Shown one piece after another: positions 1 through 8,362 of a stretch of DNA of 64,000 nt (position 1 is its first letter; the number at the start of each line of letters is the position of its first letter). The notes below the pieces were generated by a model. It did no database searches. It saw nothing but the letters and a program-made list of their open reading frames with translations, and was not told the origin of the DNA. Source of the stretch: an uncultured Oscillospiraceae bacterium. GTDB taxonomy: Bacteria; Bacillota; Clostridia; Oscillospirales; Oscillospiraceae. Location: the NCBI GenBank assembly GCA_910588135.1, contig CAJUOT010000010.1:1-64000 (forward strand), in the 5' to 3' direction. The translations under genes were made by a program, and so were the position numbers.

Positions 1-777
1 GTTGTGCTGTATGTGCCCCTGTATGTGGGCGGCAATCCGCCCGTCGTGCAAAGCGGCAAGCTGATGGTGGAGTGGCCCGTCTGCTTCCGGGTGGTGGGCA
101 GCTTTACCTCCACCGGGACGGCGGACAACCTTTACGCGCCCCTGTCCCTGTGGTGCGGCCAGGAGTGGCTCCGCGGGGATGGCGCCCTGGAGCTGGCCCT
201 GCGGGAATCGGACCGGGTAGAGGGCGCGGACAGCCTGAAACGGTGGGCGTATTTCAACACCCGCTTTGAGACCTGCCGCTTCACCCTGAAATCCGCCCGC
301 GGGCTGGAGGGCTTCCGAAGCTGGCTGGCGCAGCAGCAGTACAGCCAGGTGGGGAAAACCAACCGCAACCGGGTCACCATCCTGCTGCGGGACGAGAGCT
401 TTGTGGACGCGGTGGGCGGCCTGGGCCGCTATATCAGCTTCAGCCGCATCCTGTTCCCCGTGCTGTTTCTGGTGGTGGGCCTGCTGGGCTTCATCATCTC
501 CTGGCTGATGGTGGGCAGCCGCCGGATGGAGATTGCGGTGATGCGCGGGCTGGGGGCGTCCCCCGGCCGCGCCTTCGCCTCCTTCTTCCTGGAGCAGGCG
601 GCGCTGTGCCTGGCCGGCTGTCTGGCCGGGGTGCTGGTCATGGCCCTGCTCTATCCCGGCGGCGCAGTCTGGCTGGCCGGGGCGGGCTTCCTGGCCTGCT
701 ACCTGTCTGGCTGCGCCCTGTCGGTGCTGGCGGCGGGAAAGACAAATCTGATGCTCCTGCTGTCCGAGCGGGAGTAA
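1..777 (+). CDS. FtsX-like ABC transporter permease, C-terminal part (5' end outside window)
   Basis: The reading frame is open from the first base, so the N-terminus lies outside the window. The visible 258 codons hold an extracytoplasmic stretch of about 140 residues and then three hydrophobic segments (about residues 148-170, 192-215 and 220-240). Between the first two lies the short charged loop GSRRMEIAVMRGLGAS, which is typical of FtsX/MacB permease domains. Such proteins work with an ABC ATPase in export, envelope remodelling or peptide sensing. No ATPase is visible on this side, so the substrate cannot be inferred. The gene ends in front of a strong hairpin that is shared with the convergent gene. 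Confidence 0.75.
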   Translation, partial: VVLYVPLYVGGNPPVVQSGKLMVEWPVCFRVVGSFTSTGTADNLYAPLSLWCGQEWLRGDGALELALRESDRVEGADSLKRWAYFNTRFETCRFTLKSARGLEGFRSWLAQQQYSQVGKTNRNRVTILLRDESFVDAVGGLGRYISFSRILFPVLFLVVGLLGFIISWLMVGSRRMEIAVMRGLGASPGRAFASFFLEQAALCLAGCLAGVLVMALLYPGGAVWLAGAGFLACYLSGCALSVLAAGKTNLMLLLSERE

Positions 778-813
778 GGGCGGGCGGCCCGCTCGGCCCC
801 CTTTCCAGCACAC

Positions 814-856
814 AGAGAAGCGGCCTCCTGCCGGATGGGCAGGGGGCCGCTTCTCT
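814..856. terminator. Bidirectional terminator-like hairpin
   Basis: An 18-19 bp GC-rich stem (AGAGAAGCGGCC arm and its complement) with a four-base loop sits between convergent stop codons. It overlaps the last base pairs of the minus-strand gene. It lacks long T runs but is well placed to end both transcripts. Confidence 0.6.
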
Positions 857-1625
857 ACGCGCCGGGGCCGAAAATCTCCTCCAGGTTCCCTTCCACCTCC
901 GGCCCCGGCAGCAGCGCGGCCCCCACCCCCAGCCGCTGGGCCAGATCCAGCTTCTCCCGGATGGACCGGGGGGTGTCGAAGAGCACGAAGTGGGCCTGCG
1001 GCCCCCTCATATACGTAAAATAGTGGGCGCACAGCCCCCGGTCAAAAAATACCGCGGGCTCCAGGCGGCGCAGCATCTCCTCCAGCATTTCCCCCGCAAT
1101 GGGCTCCCCCCGGCCCCGGGCGGGCAGGGGAAACTCCTCCCGCACCCACTCCACCGCCAGCGCGGCCCGCTCCCGGCCATACCGCTCCTGCGCGGCCCGC
1201 ACCCTCCGCTCCAGGGTGCCGTGGGTGAGGGCGGAGGGGATGAGCACCCGGGCGTTTGGCGCGCAGGCAGCGTATGCCTCCGGCACGTACAGCGCCCAGC
1301 CCTGGGCGGCGCAGTTGCGGTCCAGAATCTCCGCCAGCCTGGGCAGGCAGCCCGCGGGCGGCCCCTCGAAGTCGCATACAATGCCCCGGAAGGACCGGCG
1401 GCGGCACTCCCCCAGGATCTGGCGGCAGCAGCCCACCGGGTCGCCCCCGCCGTCAAAGCCCGCGCAGTCCACCTGCATCAGCCCGCCCCGCAGTCCCTGG
1501 GGCAGCTGGATGCCCAGCAGCCTGGGCCCCGGCCCCACCCGGTAGGCCATGTGGGCGGGGACGAGGCCGAATTCCCGCGCCCTGGTCTCCCGCCCCGCGG
1601 GCAGGGCCAGCAGCAGTTCCTTCAT
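855..1625 (-). CDS. GH18-like TIM-barrel protein of unknown role
   Basis: This predicted cytoplasmic protein of 256 residues starts at ATG 1625 behind an AAGGGGG ribosome site. The longer frame upstream is only antisense to yqeG. Residues 80-90 read RGIVCDFEGPP, which resembles the end of the GH18 active-site strand (DxE, here D85 and E87), and the alternating strand/helix pattern fits a TIM barrel. There is no signal peptide, which is unusual for a chitinase-type enzyme and closer to the spore-cortex or peptidoglycan GH18 relatives. It is divergent from yqeG and convergent with the FtsX gene. The family assignment rests on one motif, so function stays open. Confidence 0.5.
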   Translation of the reverse strand: MKELLLALPAGRETRAREFGLVPAHMAYRVGPGPRLLGIQLPQGLRGGLMQVDCAGFDGGGDPVGCCRQILGECRRRSFRGIVCDFEGPPAGCLPRLAEILDRNCAAQGWALYVPEAYAACAPNARVLIPSALTHGTLERRVRAAQERYGRERAALAVEWVREEFPLPARGRGEPIAGEMLEEMLRRLEPAVFFDRGLCAHYFTYMRGPQAHFVLFDTPRSIREKLDLAQRLGVGAALLPGPEVEGNLEEIFGPGA

Positions 1626-1718
1626 GGGACGTTCCCCCTTGTGGACGGCAAAAAATTGTGATAAGATACCGTTTGTATCATATCCTATGCCCGTCCCGGG
1701 CGGAATAGAAGGTGGGGC

Positions 1719-2222
1719 ATGACATTGTTCCGGGCCTGTTATACCTGTCACGACATCTATGAGATCACCGGCGAGGCCCTGGCGCGCCGGGGGATCAAAC
1801 TGCTGCTGGCTGATCTGGACAACACCCTGGTCCCCTACGGCGCGCCCCTGCCGCATGAAGAATTGAAGGCGTGGCGGGACGGCCTGTCCGCCCACGGGGT
1901 GACGCTGTTTGTCCTCTCCAACAACCGCCATGAGAGCCGCCCCCGGATTTTTTCCGAGGCGCTGGGCGTGCCCTATATCGGCCACGCGGGCAAGCCCAAG
2001 ACCCCCTCCTTCCTCCAGGCCATGGATCAAATGGGCGTCACAAAAGAGCAGACCGCCATCGTGGGCGACCAGATTTTCACCGACATTCTGGGCGGAAGCC
2101 GGGCGGGTGTGTCCACCATTCTGGTGGAGCCCATCCGGCTGGCGGGCAATCCGGGGCGCTACCTGCGCTACGCCGCGGAGTGGCCCTTCCGGCTTCTGTC
2201 AGGAAAGGGGGGGCGGCTGTGA
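1719..2222 (+). CDS. yqeG: YqeG family HAD IIIA-type phosphatase
   Basis: The protein has 167 residues, the normal YqeG length. HAD motif I is DLDNT (D32, D34), motif II includes S67-N68, the motif III lysine lies in GKPKTPS (K92/K94), and motif IV is GDQIFTD (D117, D122). YqeG proteins are small cytoplasmic phosphatases conserved in Firmicutes, usually beside yqeH/aroE or peptidase genes. The substrate is not firmly known; phosphatidylglycerophosphate phosphatase activity is known for eukaryotic relatives. The stop codon overlaps the GTG of the next gene by four bases, so translation is coupled. Confidence 0.9.
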   Translation: MTLFRACYTCHDIYEITGEALARRGIKLLLADLDNTLVPYGAPLPHEELKAWRDGLSAHGVTLFVLSNNRHESRPRIFSEALGVPYIGHAGKPKTPSFLQAMDQMGVTKEQTAIVGDQIFTDILGGSRAGVSTILVEPIRLAGNPGRYLRYAAEWPFRLLSGKGGRL

Positions 2223-3082
2223 GCGCCATCTTCGGCCCCGCGGGAAACGCGGAAAATTTTCCCTACAAGTCTTCGGCGGACGCGCCCCGCTGGCTCAGGG
2301 AGATCGGCCTGGACTGCTACGAGTACCAGTGCGGCAAGGGCGTCCACGTGGGGGAGGCCACCGCCCGCAAGGTGGGCCTCGCCGCGGCGGAGCACGGGAT
2401 TGCCCTGTCCCTCCACGCGCCCTACTTCATCAATCTGGCAAACCCAGACCCGGGCGCTTTGCAGAAGACCGTCGGCTACATCACCGGGGCCTGTCTGGTG
2501 GCGGACTGGATGGGGGCGAAGCGGGTGGTGATCCACTCCGGCGCGCTGATGGGCCGCGCCCGCCGGGAGGCGCTGGATATCGCGCGGCGCTCCCTGGGGG
2601 AGGTCATCCAAGCCTGCGACGGCGCGGGCTTCGGCCACATCGCCCTGTGCCCCGAGACCATGGGCAAAATCAATCAGCTGGGGGACCTGGATGAGGTGCT
2701 GGAGCTGTGCACCCTGGACGAGCGGCTCATCCCCTGCGTGGATTTCGGCCACCTGTACGCCCGCTCCCTGGGGGCGGACGACGGGGCGGAGGCCATGGAG
2801 CGGATGCTCGACCGTATGGAGGAGGTTTTAGGCGAGGAGCGGGCCGCCCGCTTCCACAGCCACTTTTCCCACATTGAGTTCACCCCCAATGGGGGCGAGA
2901 AGTGCCACCGCACCTTCGCAGACGACGGGGGCTACGGCCCGGACTGGGCGCCGCTGGCCCAGGCGGTGGCAAGGCGTGGGTGGAGCCCCTCCTTCATCTG
3001 CGAGAGCGCGGGCACCCAGGCCCAGGACGCGCTGGAAATGAAGCGGGTCTATCAGGAGTTTGAGCGGGGTGTGTCAAGATGA
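2219..3082 (+). CDS. TIM-barrel protein of the AP endonuclease 2 / endonuclease IV family
   Basis: This 287-residue protein starts at GTG 2219, inside the GTGA overlap with yqeG. Positions expected to bind the zinc cluster of an endonuclease-IV barrel can be seen: H66 in SLHAPY, H106 in VIHSG, E146 in CPETMG, D175 and H178 in VDFGH, H213/H215 in HSHFSH and E262 near the C-terminus. This argues for a metal-dependent nuclease or isomerase of the Nfo/xylose-isomerase-like fold. If it is Nfo it would incise abasic sites in DNA; a sugar isomerase of the same fold is the alternative. It also overlaps the next gene through ATGA. Confidence 0.8.
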   Translation: MSAIFGPAGNAENFPYKSSADAPRWLREIGLDCYEYQCGKGVHVGEATARKVGLAAAEHGIALSLHAPYFINLANPDPGALQKTVGYITGACLVADWMGAKRVVIHSGALMGRARREALDIARRSLGEVIQACDGAGFGHIALCPETMGKINQLGDLDEVLELCTLDERLIPCVDFGHLYARSLGADDGAEAMERMLDRMEEVLGEERAARFHSHFSHIEFTPNGGEKCHRTFADDGGYGPDWAPLAQAVARRGWSPSFICESAGTQAQDALEMKRVYQEFERGVSR

Positions 3083-3285
3083 ACCCTGTGATGAACATAA
3101 TCGTTGGCCTGATATTCGTGGCGTTGGGTGTACTTTTTGCGTTTTGGCCCCGCGCTCTGTGGTGGTTGCGCTGGGGCTGGCTGCTGGATCAGAAAGAGCC
3201 TGGACGCCTGAACCTGCTTTTGTGCAGGGCGTGCGGAGTGATGATGGTTCTGATCGGGCTGGTGCTTGCCATACTGAATCCCTGA
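3079..3285 (+). CDS. Small two-helix membrane protein (DUF6199-like)
   Basis: The protein has 68 residues with hydrophobic segments at about 5-28 and 46-66, separated by a charged loop containing WLLDQKEPGRLN. The pattern (helix, short hydrophilic turn ending in LLxR, helix) resembles the DUF6199 family of small Firmicutes membrane proteins. The ATG overlaps the stop of the preceding gene (ATGA). Base composition is lower in GC than its neighbours. Function is unknown. Confidence 0.65.
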   Translation: MNPVMNIIVGLIFVALGVLFAFWPRALWWLRWGWLLDQKEPGRLNLLLCRACGVMMVLIGLVLAILNP

Positions 3286-3317
3286 TGCTGAACATTTTAT
3301 AAAGGAGATGCTTACCC

Positions 3318-4382
3318 ATGACCCATTTTGAAAAAATCGCCGCAGAATTGAAGGCCCGCGGCCTGGACGCCATGCTGGTCACCAGCGCCCCCGGCGAGTT
3401 CTACGCCGTGGGCTTCCACGGGGAGGGCGCGGCCCTCATCACCCCGGACAAGACCTGGTATTACACCGACTCCCGGTACATTGAGGCCGCCCGGCAGCTC
3501 ATCGCCGGGGCGGAGGTCACCCTGTGGACGCCGGACAACAGCTACCGCGGACAGATTGCGCAGCTCGTCAAGGCCCATGGCGTGGTCAGGCTGGGCTTTG
3601 AGGAGGAGTATATGTCCGTGGCCTCCCACACCGCCTGGACGAAGGAAGTGGAGGCCGAGTTTGTCCCCGCCTCCTCCCTGCTCACCGACCTGCGCATGGT
3701 GAAGGACGAAAACGAGCTGGCCGCCATGCGGGAGGCCCAGCGGGTCACCGACGAGGCCCTGCTGGAAATCCTCAATTTCGTCAAGCCCGGCCTCACGGAG
3801 AGCGAGGTGGCCGCCCGGCTCACCTATATCATGGCCCGGAAGGGCGCGGAGCGCAACTCCTTCGACCCCATCGTGGCCTGCGGCGCCAACGGCTCCAAGC
3901 CCCACGCCGTCCCCGGCCCCGACGTGATCCAGAAGGGCCAGTTTGTCACCATGGACTTTGGCTGTGTCGTGGGCGGCTACTGCTCCGACATGACCCGCAC
4001 CGTGGCCGTGGGGCGGCCGTCCGAGGAGATGGAGCTGGTGTACAGCACCGTGCTCAAAGCCCAGCTGGCCGGCATCGCCGCGGCCCACGCGGGGGTCACC
4101 GGGAAGGAAGTCCACGAGGCGGGGGCCAAGGTCATCGCCGACGCGGGCTACGGGGACTACTTCGGCCACGGCTTCGGCCACTCCCTGGGCATTGAAATCC
4201 ACGAGAATCCCCGGTTCAGCGGCCTGTGGGATAAGCCCATTCCCGCCGGGGCGCTGCTGAGCGCCGAACCGGGCATCTATCTGCCGGGAAAATTCGGCGT
4301 GCGCATTGAGGATGTCATCATGCTCACCGAGGAGGGCTGCATCGACATCACCCGCTCCCCCAAGCAGCTCATCATCCTGTAA
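3318..4382 (+). CDS. pepP: Xaa-Pro aminopeptidase, M24 family
   Basis: This predicted cytoplasmic dinuclear metallopeptidase removes an N-terminal residue preceding proline. It has 354 residues: a creatinase N-terminal domain (about 1-130) and a pita-bread catalytic domain (about 135-350). All five metal ligands are visible: D213 in TMDFG, D224 in CSDMTR, H288 in GHGFGHSLG, E317 in SAEPG and E331 in RIED. The start ATG 3318 follows AAAGGAGA at 3301. In many Firmicutes this gene lies next to efp, and here efp is 1.4 kb downstream on the other strand. The exact symbol (pepP or pepQ-like) is uncertain, the family is not. Confidence 0.92.
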   Translation: MTHFEKIAAELKARGLDAMLVTSAPGEFYAVGFHGEGAALITPDKTWYYTDSRYIEAARQLIAGAEVTLWTPDNSYRGQIAQLVKAHGVVRLGFEEEYMSVASHTAWTKEVEAEFVPASSLLTDLRMVKDENELAAMREAQRVTDEALLEILNFVKPGLTESEVAARLTYIMARKGAERNSFDPIVACGANGSKPHAVPGPDVIQKGQFVTMDFGCVVGGYCSDMTRTVAVGRPSEEMELVYSTVLKAQLAGIAAAHAGVTGKEVHEAGAKVIADAGYGDYFGHGFGHSLGIEIHENPRFSGLWDKPIPAGALLSAEPGIYLPGKFGVRIEDVIMLTEEGCIDITRSPKQLIIL

Positions 4383-4389
4383 ACCGAAC

Positions 4390-4422
4390 AAAATGGCCGT
4401 CTCTTTTGAGACGGCCATTTTT
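4390..4422 (+). terminator. Rho-independent terminator after the M24 peptidase
   Basis: A 14-bp stem (AAAATGGCCGTCTC arm) with a short TTT loop is followed by a T run, 8 bases after the stop. Confidence 0.85.
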
Positions 4423-4497
4423 CAGATTTTTTCCAGGGATAAAACCAACACCGCCGCGCATACTGACCACATTAGCGGATGAAAGGCGGCGACGGGC

Positions 4498-5244
4498 TTG
4501 TCAAACTGGAAAAAGCGCCTGAAGGCGGGGGCGCTGGCGCTGGCGGCGCTGGCCCTGGCCGCTGTCCCATACTCTCCCAAGCCGGAGGGCGGCGCACAGC
4601 GGCAGGCGCTGGGCGGGGCAAAAATCCCCGCAGGGCCCTACGTGGCCCTCACCTTCGACGACGGGCCCAAAGATTCCACCACCCCGGTGCTGCTGGACGG
4701 GCTGGCCCGGCGGGGCGTCCACGCCACCTTTTTTGTCATCGGGGAAAATGTGGAGGGCAACGAGCTGCTCCTCCAGCGCATGGAGGGGGAGGGCCACCAG
4801 ATCGGCCTGCACACCTATCACCACAAATCCCTGGACCGGCTCAACGCCGCCGGGTTTTACGCCGAGGTGGACCAGCTGCGCGCCACCCTCACCGCCCTGG
4901 TAGGCCGCGAGGCGTTCATGCTCCGCCCCCCTTACGGCATGATGAACGCCGCCACCCAGGCCAGGGCCGCCGCCCCCATCATCCTCTGGTCGGTGGATCC
5001 GGAGGACTGGTCCGACCGGGACACCGCCCGTCAGGTCGCCGCCATTGTGGACAAGGCCCAGGACGGGGACATCATCCTCCTCCACGACATCTACCCCGCC
5101 AGCGTGGAGACCGCCCTTCAGGTGGTGGACGCGCTGATGGCCAAAGGTTTTCACTTTGTCACGGTGGAACAGCTTTTTGCCGTCCGGGGCAAGACGCCGG
5201 AAAATGGAACCGTGTACCGGAAGCTGCCGCCGTCGTCGGGATAG
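4498..5244 (+). CDS. Polysaccharide deacetylase (NodB homology)
   Basis: The protein is a carbohydrate esterase 4 enzyme that removes N- or O-acetyl groups from peptidoglycan or related glycans outside the membrane. It has 248 residues and starts at TTG 4498 behind AAAGGCGG. Residues 9-24 form a hydrophobic export or anchor segment. The NodB motifs are TFDDG (catalytic D54, metal ligand D55), HTYHH (H105, H109), RPPYG (143-147) and LLHD near the end. The size and single domain resemble PdaA/PdaB-type spore deacetylases, but other cell-wall deacetylases fit equally well. The gene stands alone with terminators on both sides. Confidence 0.88.
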   Translation: MSNWKKRLKAGALALAALALAAVPYSPKPEGGAQRQALGGAKIPAGPYVALTFDDGPKDSTTPVLLDGLARRGVHATFFVIGENVEGNELLLQRMEGEGHQIGLHTYHHKSLDRLNAAGFYAEVDQLRATLTALVGREAFMLRPPYGMMNAATQARAAAPIILWSVDPEDWSDRDTARQVAAIVDKAQDGDIILLHDIYPASVETALQVVDALMAKGFHFVTVEQLFAVRGKTPENGTVYRKLPPSSG

Positions 5245-5258
5245 AGCCCGCTTCAGGG

Positions 5259-5292
5259 AAAACGCCCGCCGGATTACCGGCGGGCGTTTTTG
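5259..5292. terminator. Bidirectional terminator between convergent genes
   Basis: A 12-14 bp stem (AACGCCCGCCGG arm) with an ATTA loop has T runs on both strands, between the deacetylase and the CD1247-type gene. Confidence 0.9.
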
Positions 5293-5305
5293 TATCCAGA
5301 ATCAT

Positions 5306-5743
5306 CTATTCGGCATCGGGCCCTTCGTTCTCCCCATTGTCTCCCTCATCCTCAAAGGACAGGGCGAACTTGCCGCCGCAGGCGGGGCAGTCCACAATCC
5401 CTGCATTCAGGGCCTCGTCGTCCACCACCAGGTCCCTGCCGCAGGTGGGACACGGGATTTCGAAAAAGTCCTCGTCCTCCTCGTCGAGGCCGCCGAAGTC
5501 CTCGTCTTCGTCCTCCCCGCCGTCGAACACCGCCTCCTCCAGATCGGCCACGCTGTCGCCCAGGGCGTCCAGCTCCTCGTCGAACTCGTCCATGGCGGCG
5601 TCCATGCCGTCCAGCTGCTGGCCCACCTCCCGCAGCACGTCCAGCATCTCGGACAGGATGCGCCCTGTCTTCGCCTCGGACTTATCCAGCTCCATGCCCT
5701 CAAGCAGGCCCTGGATGTAGGCCACTTTCTCGGTAATGGTCAT
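5306..5743 (-). CDS. CD1247 N-terminal domain-type protein with zinc ribbon
   Basis: The protein has 145 residues. The first 60 form an acidic, helical, probably coiled region (ITEKVAYIQGLLEGMELD opening) that is the conserved CD1247 N-terminal domain of Clostridia. A very acidic linker follows (residues 75-95), then a zinc ribbon with CPTCG (C98, C101) and CPACG (C119, C122). Function is unknown; the partner may be nucleic acid or protein. It lies just downstream of efp on the same strand (45-base gap), an arrangement that suggests co-transcription with translation genes. Confidence 0.8.
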   Translation of the reverse strand: MTITEKVAYIQGLLEGMELDKSEAKTGRILSEMLDVLREVGQQLDGMDAAMDEFDEELDALGDSVADLEEAVFDGGEDEDEDFGGLDEEDEDFFEIPCPTCGRDLVVDDEALNAGIVDCPACGGKFALSFEDEGDNGENEGPDAE

Positions 5744-5788
5744 AATATGCTCCCTTTCCTTGTCACGCTGCTCACAACGGCTCAGCGC

Positions 5789-6358
5789 TCAGCCCTTGCA
5801 GCGCTCCAGGTATTCGCCGGTGCGGGTGTCGATGCGGATCTTGTCCCCGGGGTTGATGAACAGGGGCACCTTGATCTCCGTGCCGGTCTCCAGGGTGGCG
5901 GGCTTGGTGACGTTGGTGGCGGTGTCGCCCTTGAAGCCCGGGTCGGTCTCGGTGACCTCCAGCTCCACAAAGTTGGGGGGCTCCACACCGAACACGCTGC
6001 CCTTGTAGGACATGATCTTGCAGGTCATGTTCTCCTTGACGAACCGGAAGTTGTCGCCCAGCACGTCCTTGTTGATGGGGGTCAGCTCATAGGTCTCGTT
6101 GTCCATGAAGTAGTACAAATCGCCGTCGTTGTAGCTGTACTCCATATCCTTGCGGTCCACAAAAGCCTGCTCAAACTTGGCCGTGGGGTTGAAGGAGGTC
6201 TCGGTGACGGCGCCGGTGATGACGTTCTTCATCTTGGTGCGCACGAAAGCCGCGCCCTTGCCGGGCTTGACGTGCTGGAACTCCACCACCTGCATCACTT
6301 TGCCTTCCATCTCGAAGGTCACGCCGTTGCGAAAATCGCCTGCTGTAATCATTGCCAT
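5789..6358 (-). CDS. efp: Elongation factor P
   Basis: EF-P enters the ribosomal E site and relieves stalling at polyproline stretches. The 189-residue length is normal for the three-domain protein: KOW-like N domain, then two OB domains. The loop that carries the modifiable lysine is seen as HVKPGKGAAF with K34 at the tip. The C-terminal signature IRIDTRTGEYLER is typical. ATG 6358 follows GGAGGG by eight bases. It is transcribed leftwards, divergent from the Lrp regulator. Confidence 0.97.
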   Translation of the reverse strand: MAMITAGDFRNGVTFEMEGKVMQVVEFQHVKPGKGAAFVRTKMKNVITGAVTETSFNPTAKFEQAFVDRKDMEYSYNDGDLYYFMDNETYELTPINKDVLGDNFRFVKENMTCKIMSYKGSVFGVEPPNFVELEVTETDPGFKGDTATNVTKPATLETGTEIKVPLFINPGDKIRIDTRTGEYLERCKG

Positions 6359-6480
6359 TGGTATTGCCCTCCAATATTGAAAATTTATCGTTTTCTCAGA
6401 AATTAGTCAATGTATTATACCGCATATCATGGCGGATTGCAAGAGGTTTTGCGGATTCTCCCCCGACGCGGAAAAGGGGA

Positions 6481-6509
6481 TTGCCATTCCCCCGCATTCA
6501 GTATATAAT
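6481..6509 (+). promoter_or_regulatory. Sigma-A-type promoter for the Lrp-aminotransferase operon
   Basis: TTGCCA and TATAAT are separated by 17 bases and lie about 40 bases upstream of the Lrp start codon. Confidence 0.6.
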
Positions 6510-6548
6510 AATAAAAATCCACTCACAACTATTGATAGGAGGCGCCCC

Positions 6549-7031
6549 ATGAAAGACCTGCTTCATCTTCTGGAAAACGACAGCACCCTGACCTGCGCCC
6601 AGCTGGCCGCCATGACCGGCTCCACCGAGGCGGAGGTGGCCGGGTTGGTGGCCCAGTATGAAAAGGACCGCGTGATTCTGGGCTATAAGACCATTGTGGA
6701 CTGGGACCGCACCCACCAGGAGTCCGTCACCGCCCTCATTGAGGTGAGCGTCACTCCCCAGCGGGGGGAGGGCTTTGACCGGGTGGCCCAGCGCATCTAC
6801 CAGTACGACGAGGTGGAATCCCTCTACCTCATGTCCGGCGGGGCCTACGATATGACGGTGACCATCTCCGGGCGCACCTTAAAGGAAGTGGCCCAGTTCG
6901 TGGGCGAGAAGCTGGCCCCCATCGAGGGGGTCACCGGCACCGCCACCCACTTCATTTTGAAGAAGTATAAGGAGAAGCACCTGATCTTCCCCGTGCAGGA
7001 GGTCCAGGAGGAAAGGTTCGTGTTTGAATAA
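6549..7031 (+). CDS. Lrp/AsnC family transcriptional regulator
   Basis: The protein has 160 residues from ATG 6549, chosen because ATAGGAGG lies 6-14 bases upstream; the frame is open further upstream but that part runs through the promoter. It has an N-terminal winged-helix region (about 1-60) and a RAM/ASNC effector domain (about 65-145) in the usual order. Such proteins sense amino acids as octamers or dimers. The TAATG overlap with the next gene couples it to a PLP aminotransferase, so it probably controls amino-acid metabolism through that gene. Confidence 0.88.
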   Translation: MKDLLHLLENDSTLTCAQLAAMTGSTEAEVAGLVAQYEKDRVILGYKTIVDWDRTHQESVTALIEVSVTPQRGEGFDRVAQRIYQYDEVESLYLMSGGAYDMTVTISGRTLKEVAQFVGEKLAPIEGVTGTATHFILKKYKEKHLIFPVQEVQEERFVFE

Positions 7032-8194
7032 TGGATTACAGCAAGATTATGTGCCGGCGGGTGCAGGATATTCAGCCCTCTGGCATCCGGAAATATTTTG
7101 ATCTTTTGCAGGGCATGGAGGGAGGCATCTCCCTGGGCATCGGGGAGCCAGACTTCCCCACCCCCTGGCACATCCGGGACGCGGGCATCTTCTCTCTGGA
7201 AAAGGGCTTCACCAAATACACCCCCAACGCCGGCCTGTCCGACCTGCGCGCCGCCATCTCCCGCTACCTCAAGCGCCGGTTTGACCTGGAATACGCCCCG
7301 ATGGGCCAGATTCTGGTGACCGTGGGGGGCAGCGAGGGGCTGGACCTCACCTTCCGGGCCCTGCTGGAGCCGGGGGACGAGGTCATCATCCCCACCCCCT
7401 CCTTCGTGTGCTACGGCCCCCTGGTGTCCATGGCCCACGGCGTGCCCGTGCTGGTGGAGACCCGCGCGGAGCACGAGTTCCGCCTCACCCCGGAGGAGCT
7501 GCGCGGGGCCATCACTCCCAAAACAAAGGCCCTGGTGCTGCCTTTCCCCTGCAATCCCACCGGCGGCGTCATGGGCCGGGAGGACCTGGAGGCCCTGGCC
7601 GACGTCCTCCGGGGCACGGATATTATGGTGATCTCCGACGAAATTTATGCCGAACTCACCTACGGCGGACGGCACGTGTCCATGGCCAACCTGCCCGATA
7701 TGGCCGAGCGCACCATGGTGGTGAGCGGCTTCTCCAAGGCCTATTCCATGACCGGCTGGCGGCTGGGCTACGTGTGCGGCCCCAAGCCCATCCTCTCCGC
7801 CATGACCAAGCTCCACCAGTACGGCATCATGTCCGCCCCCACCACCAGCCAGTACGCCGCCATCGAGGCGCTGGACCACGGAGACGGCGACATTGAGGCC
7901 ATGCGGGAGGAATACGACGGCCGCCGCCGCTTCCTGGTGGACGGCTTCCGCAAGCTGGGATTGTCCTGCTTCGAGCCGCGGGGCGCGTTCTACACCTTCC
8001 CCTGCATCCAATCCACCGGCCTGACCAGCGAGGAATTCTGCGACCGCTTCCTGGCGGCGGAGAAGGTGGCGGTCATACCCGGCTCCGCCTTCGGCCCCGG
8101 CGGGGAGGGCTACGTCCGGGCCACCTACGCCGCGTCCATGAAGGATTTGGCGGAGGCGCTGGGCCGGCTGGAGCGGTTTTTGGGAACATTATAA
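7031..8194 (+). CDS. Class I/II PLP-dependent aminotransferase
   Basis: This fold-type I aminotransferase has 387 residues. Visible active-site elements are N175 in FPCNPTGG, D203 and Y206 in SDEIYAELTY, the Schiff-base lysine K236 in SGFSKAYSMTGWR and R244. The overall pattern is that of the aspartate/aromatic/PatA-type subgroup; substrate choice cannot be read from the sequence. It is translationally coupled to the Lrp regulator. A palindromic repeat element follows the stop codon. Confidence 0.9.
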   Translation: MDYSKIMCRRVQDIQPSGIRKYFDLLQGMEGGISLGIGEPDFPTPWHIRDAGIFSLEKGFTKYTPNAGLSDLRAAISRYLKRRFDLEYAPMGQILVTVGGSEGLDLTFRALLEPGDEVIIPTPSFVCYGPLVSMAHGVPVLVETRAEHEFRLTPEELRGAITPKTKALVLPFPCNPTGGVMGREDLEALADVLRGTDIMVISDEIYAELTYGGRHVSMANLPDMAERTMVVSGFSKAYSMTGWRLGYVCGPKPILSAMTKLHQYGIMSAPTTSQYAAIEALDHGDGDIEAMREEYDGRRRFLVDGFRKLGLSCFEPRGAFYTFPCIQSTGLTSEEFCDRFLAAEKVAVIPGSAFGPGGEGYVRATYAASMKDLAEALGRLERFLGTL

Positions 8195-8202
8195 GAGCAG
8201 AA

Positions 8203-8338
8203 AGGCTTCCCCCCTGAGGGGGGAAGCTGGCACGGCGAAGCCGTGACTGATGAGGGGGCGGACAGCGGATGCCCCTTGGGGCACCCTCATCCGTCACCGC
8301 CTGCGGCGGCGCCACCTTCCCCCTTCCAGGGGGAAGGC
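8203..8338. repeat. MITE/REPIN-like palindromic element, family A copy 1
   Basis: The element of about 136 bases is bounded by small hairpins (CTTCCCCCC...GGGGGGAAG at the left, CTTCCCCC...GGGGGAAG at the right). An inner inverted repeat reads GGCGAAGCCGTGACTGATGA at the left, with CTCATCCGTCAC towards the right. A related copy lies at 25364-25503. It codes for nothing evident and fills the gap between the aminotransferase and thrH. Confidence 0.8.
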
Positions 8339-8362
8339 CCACAATAGAGAGGAAGCTGTGAA

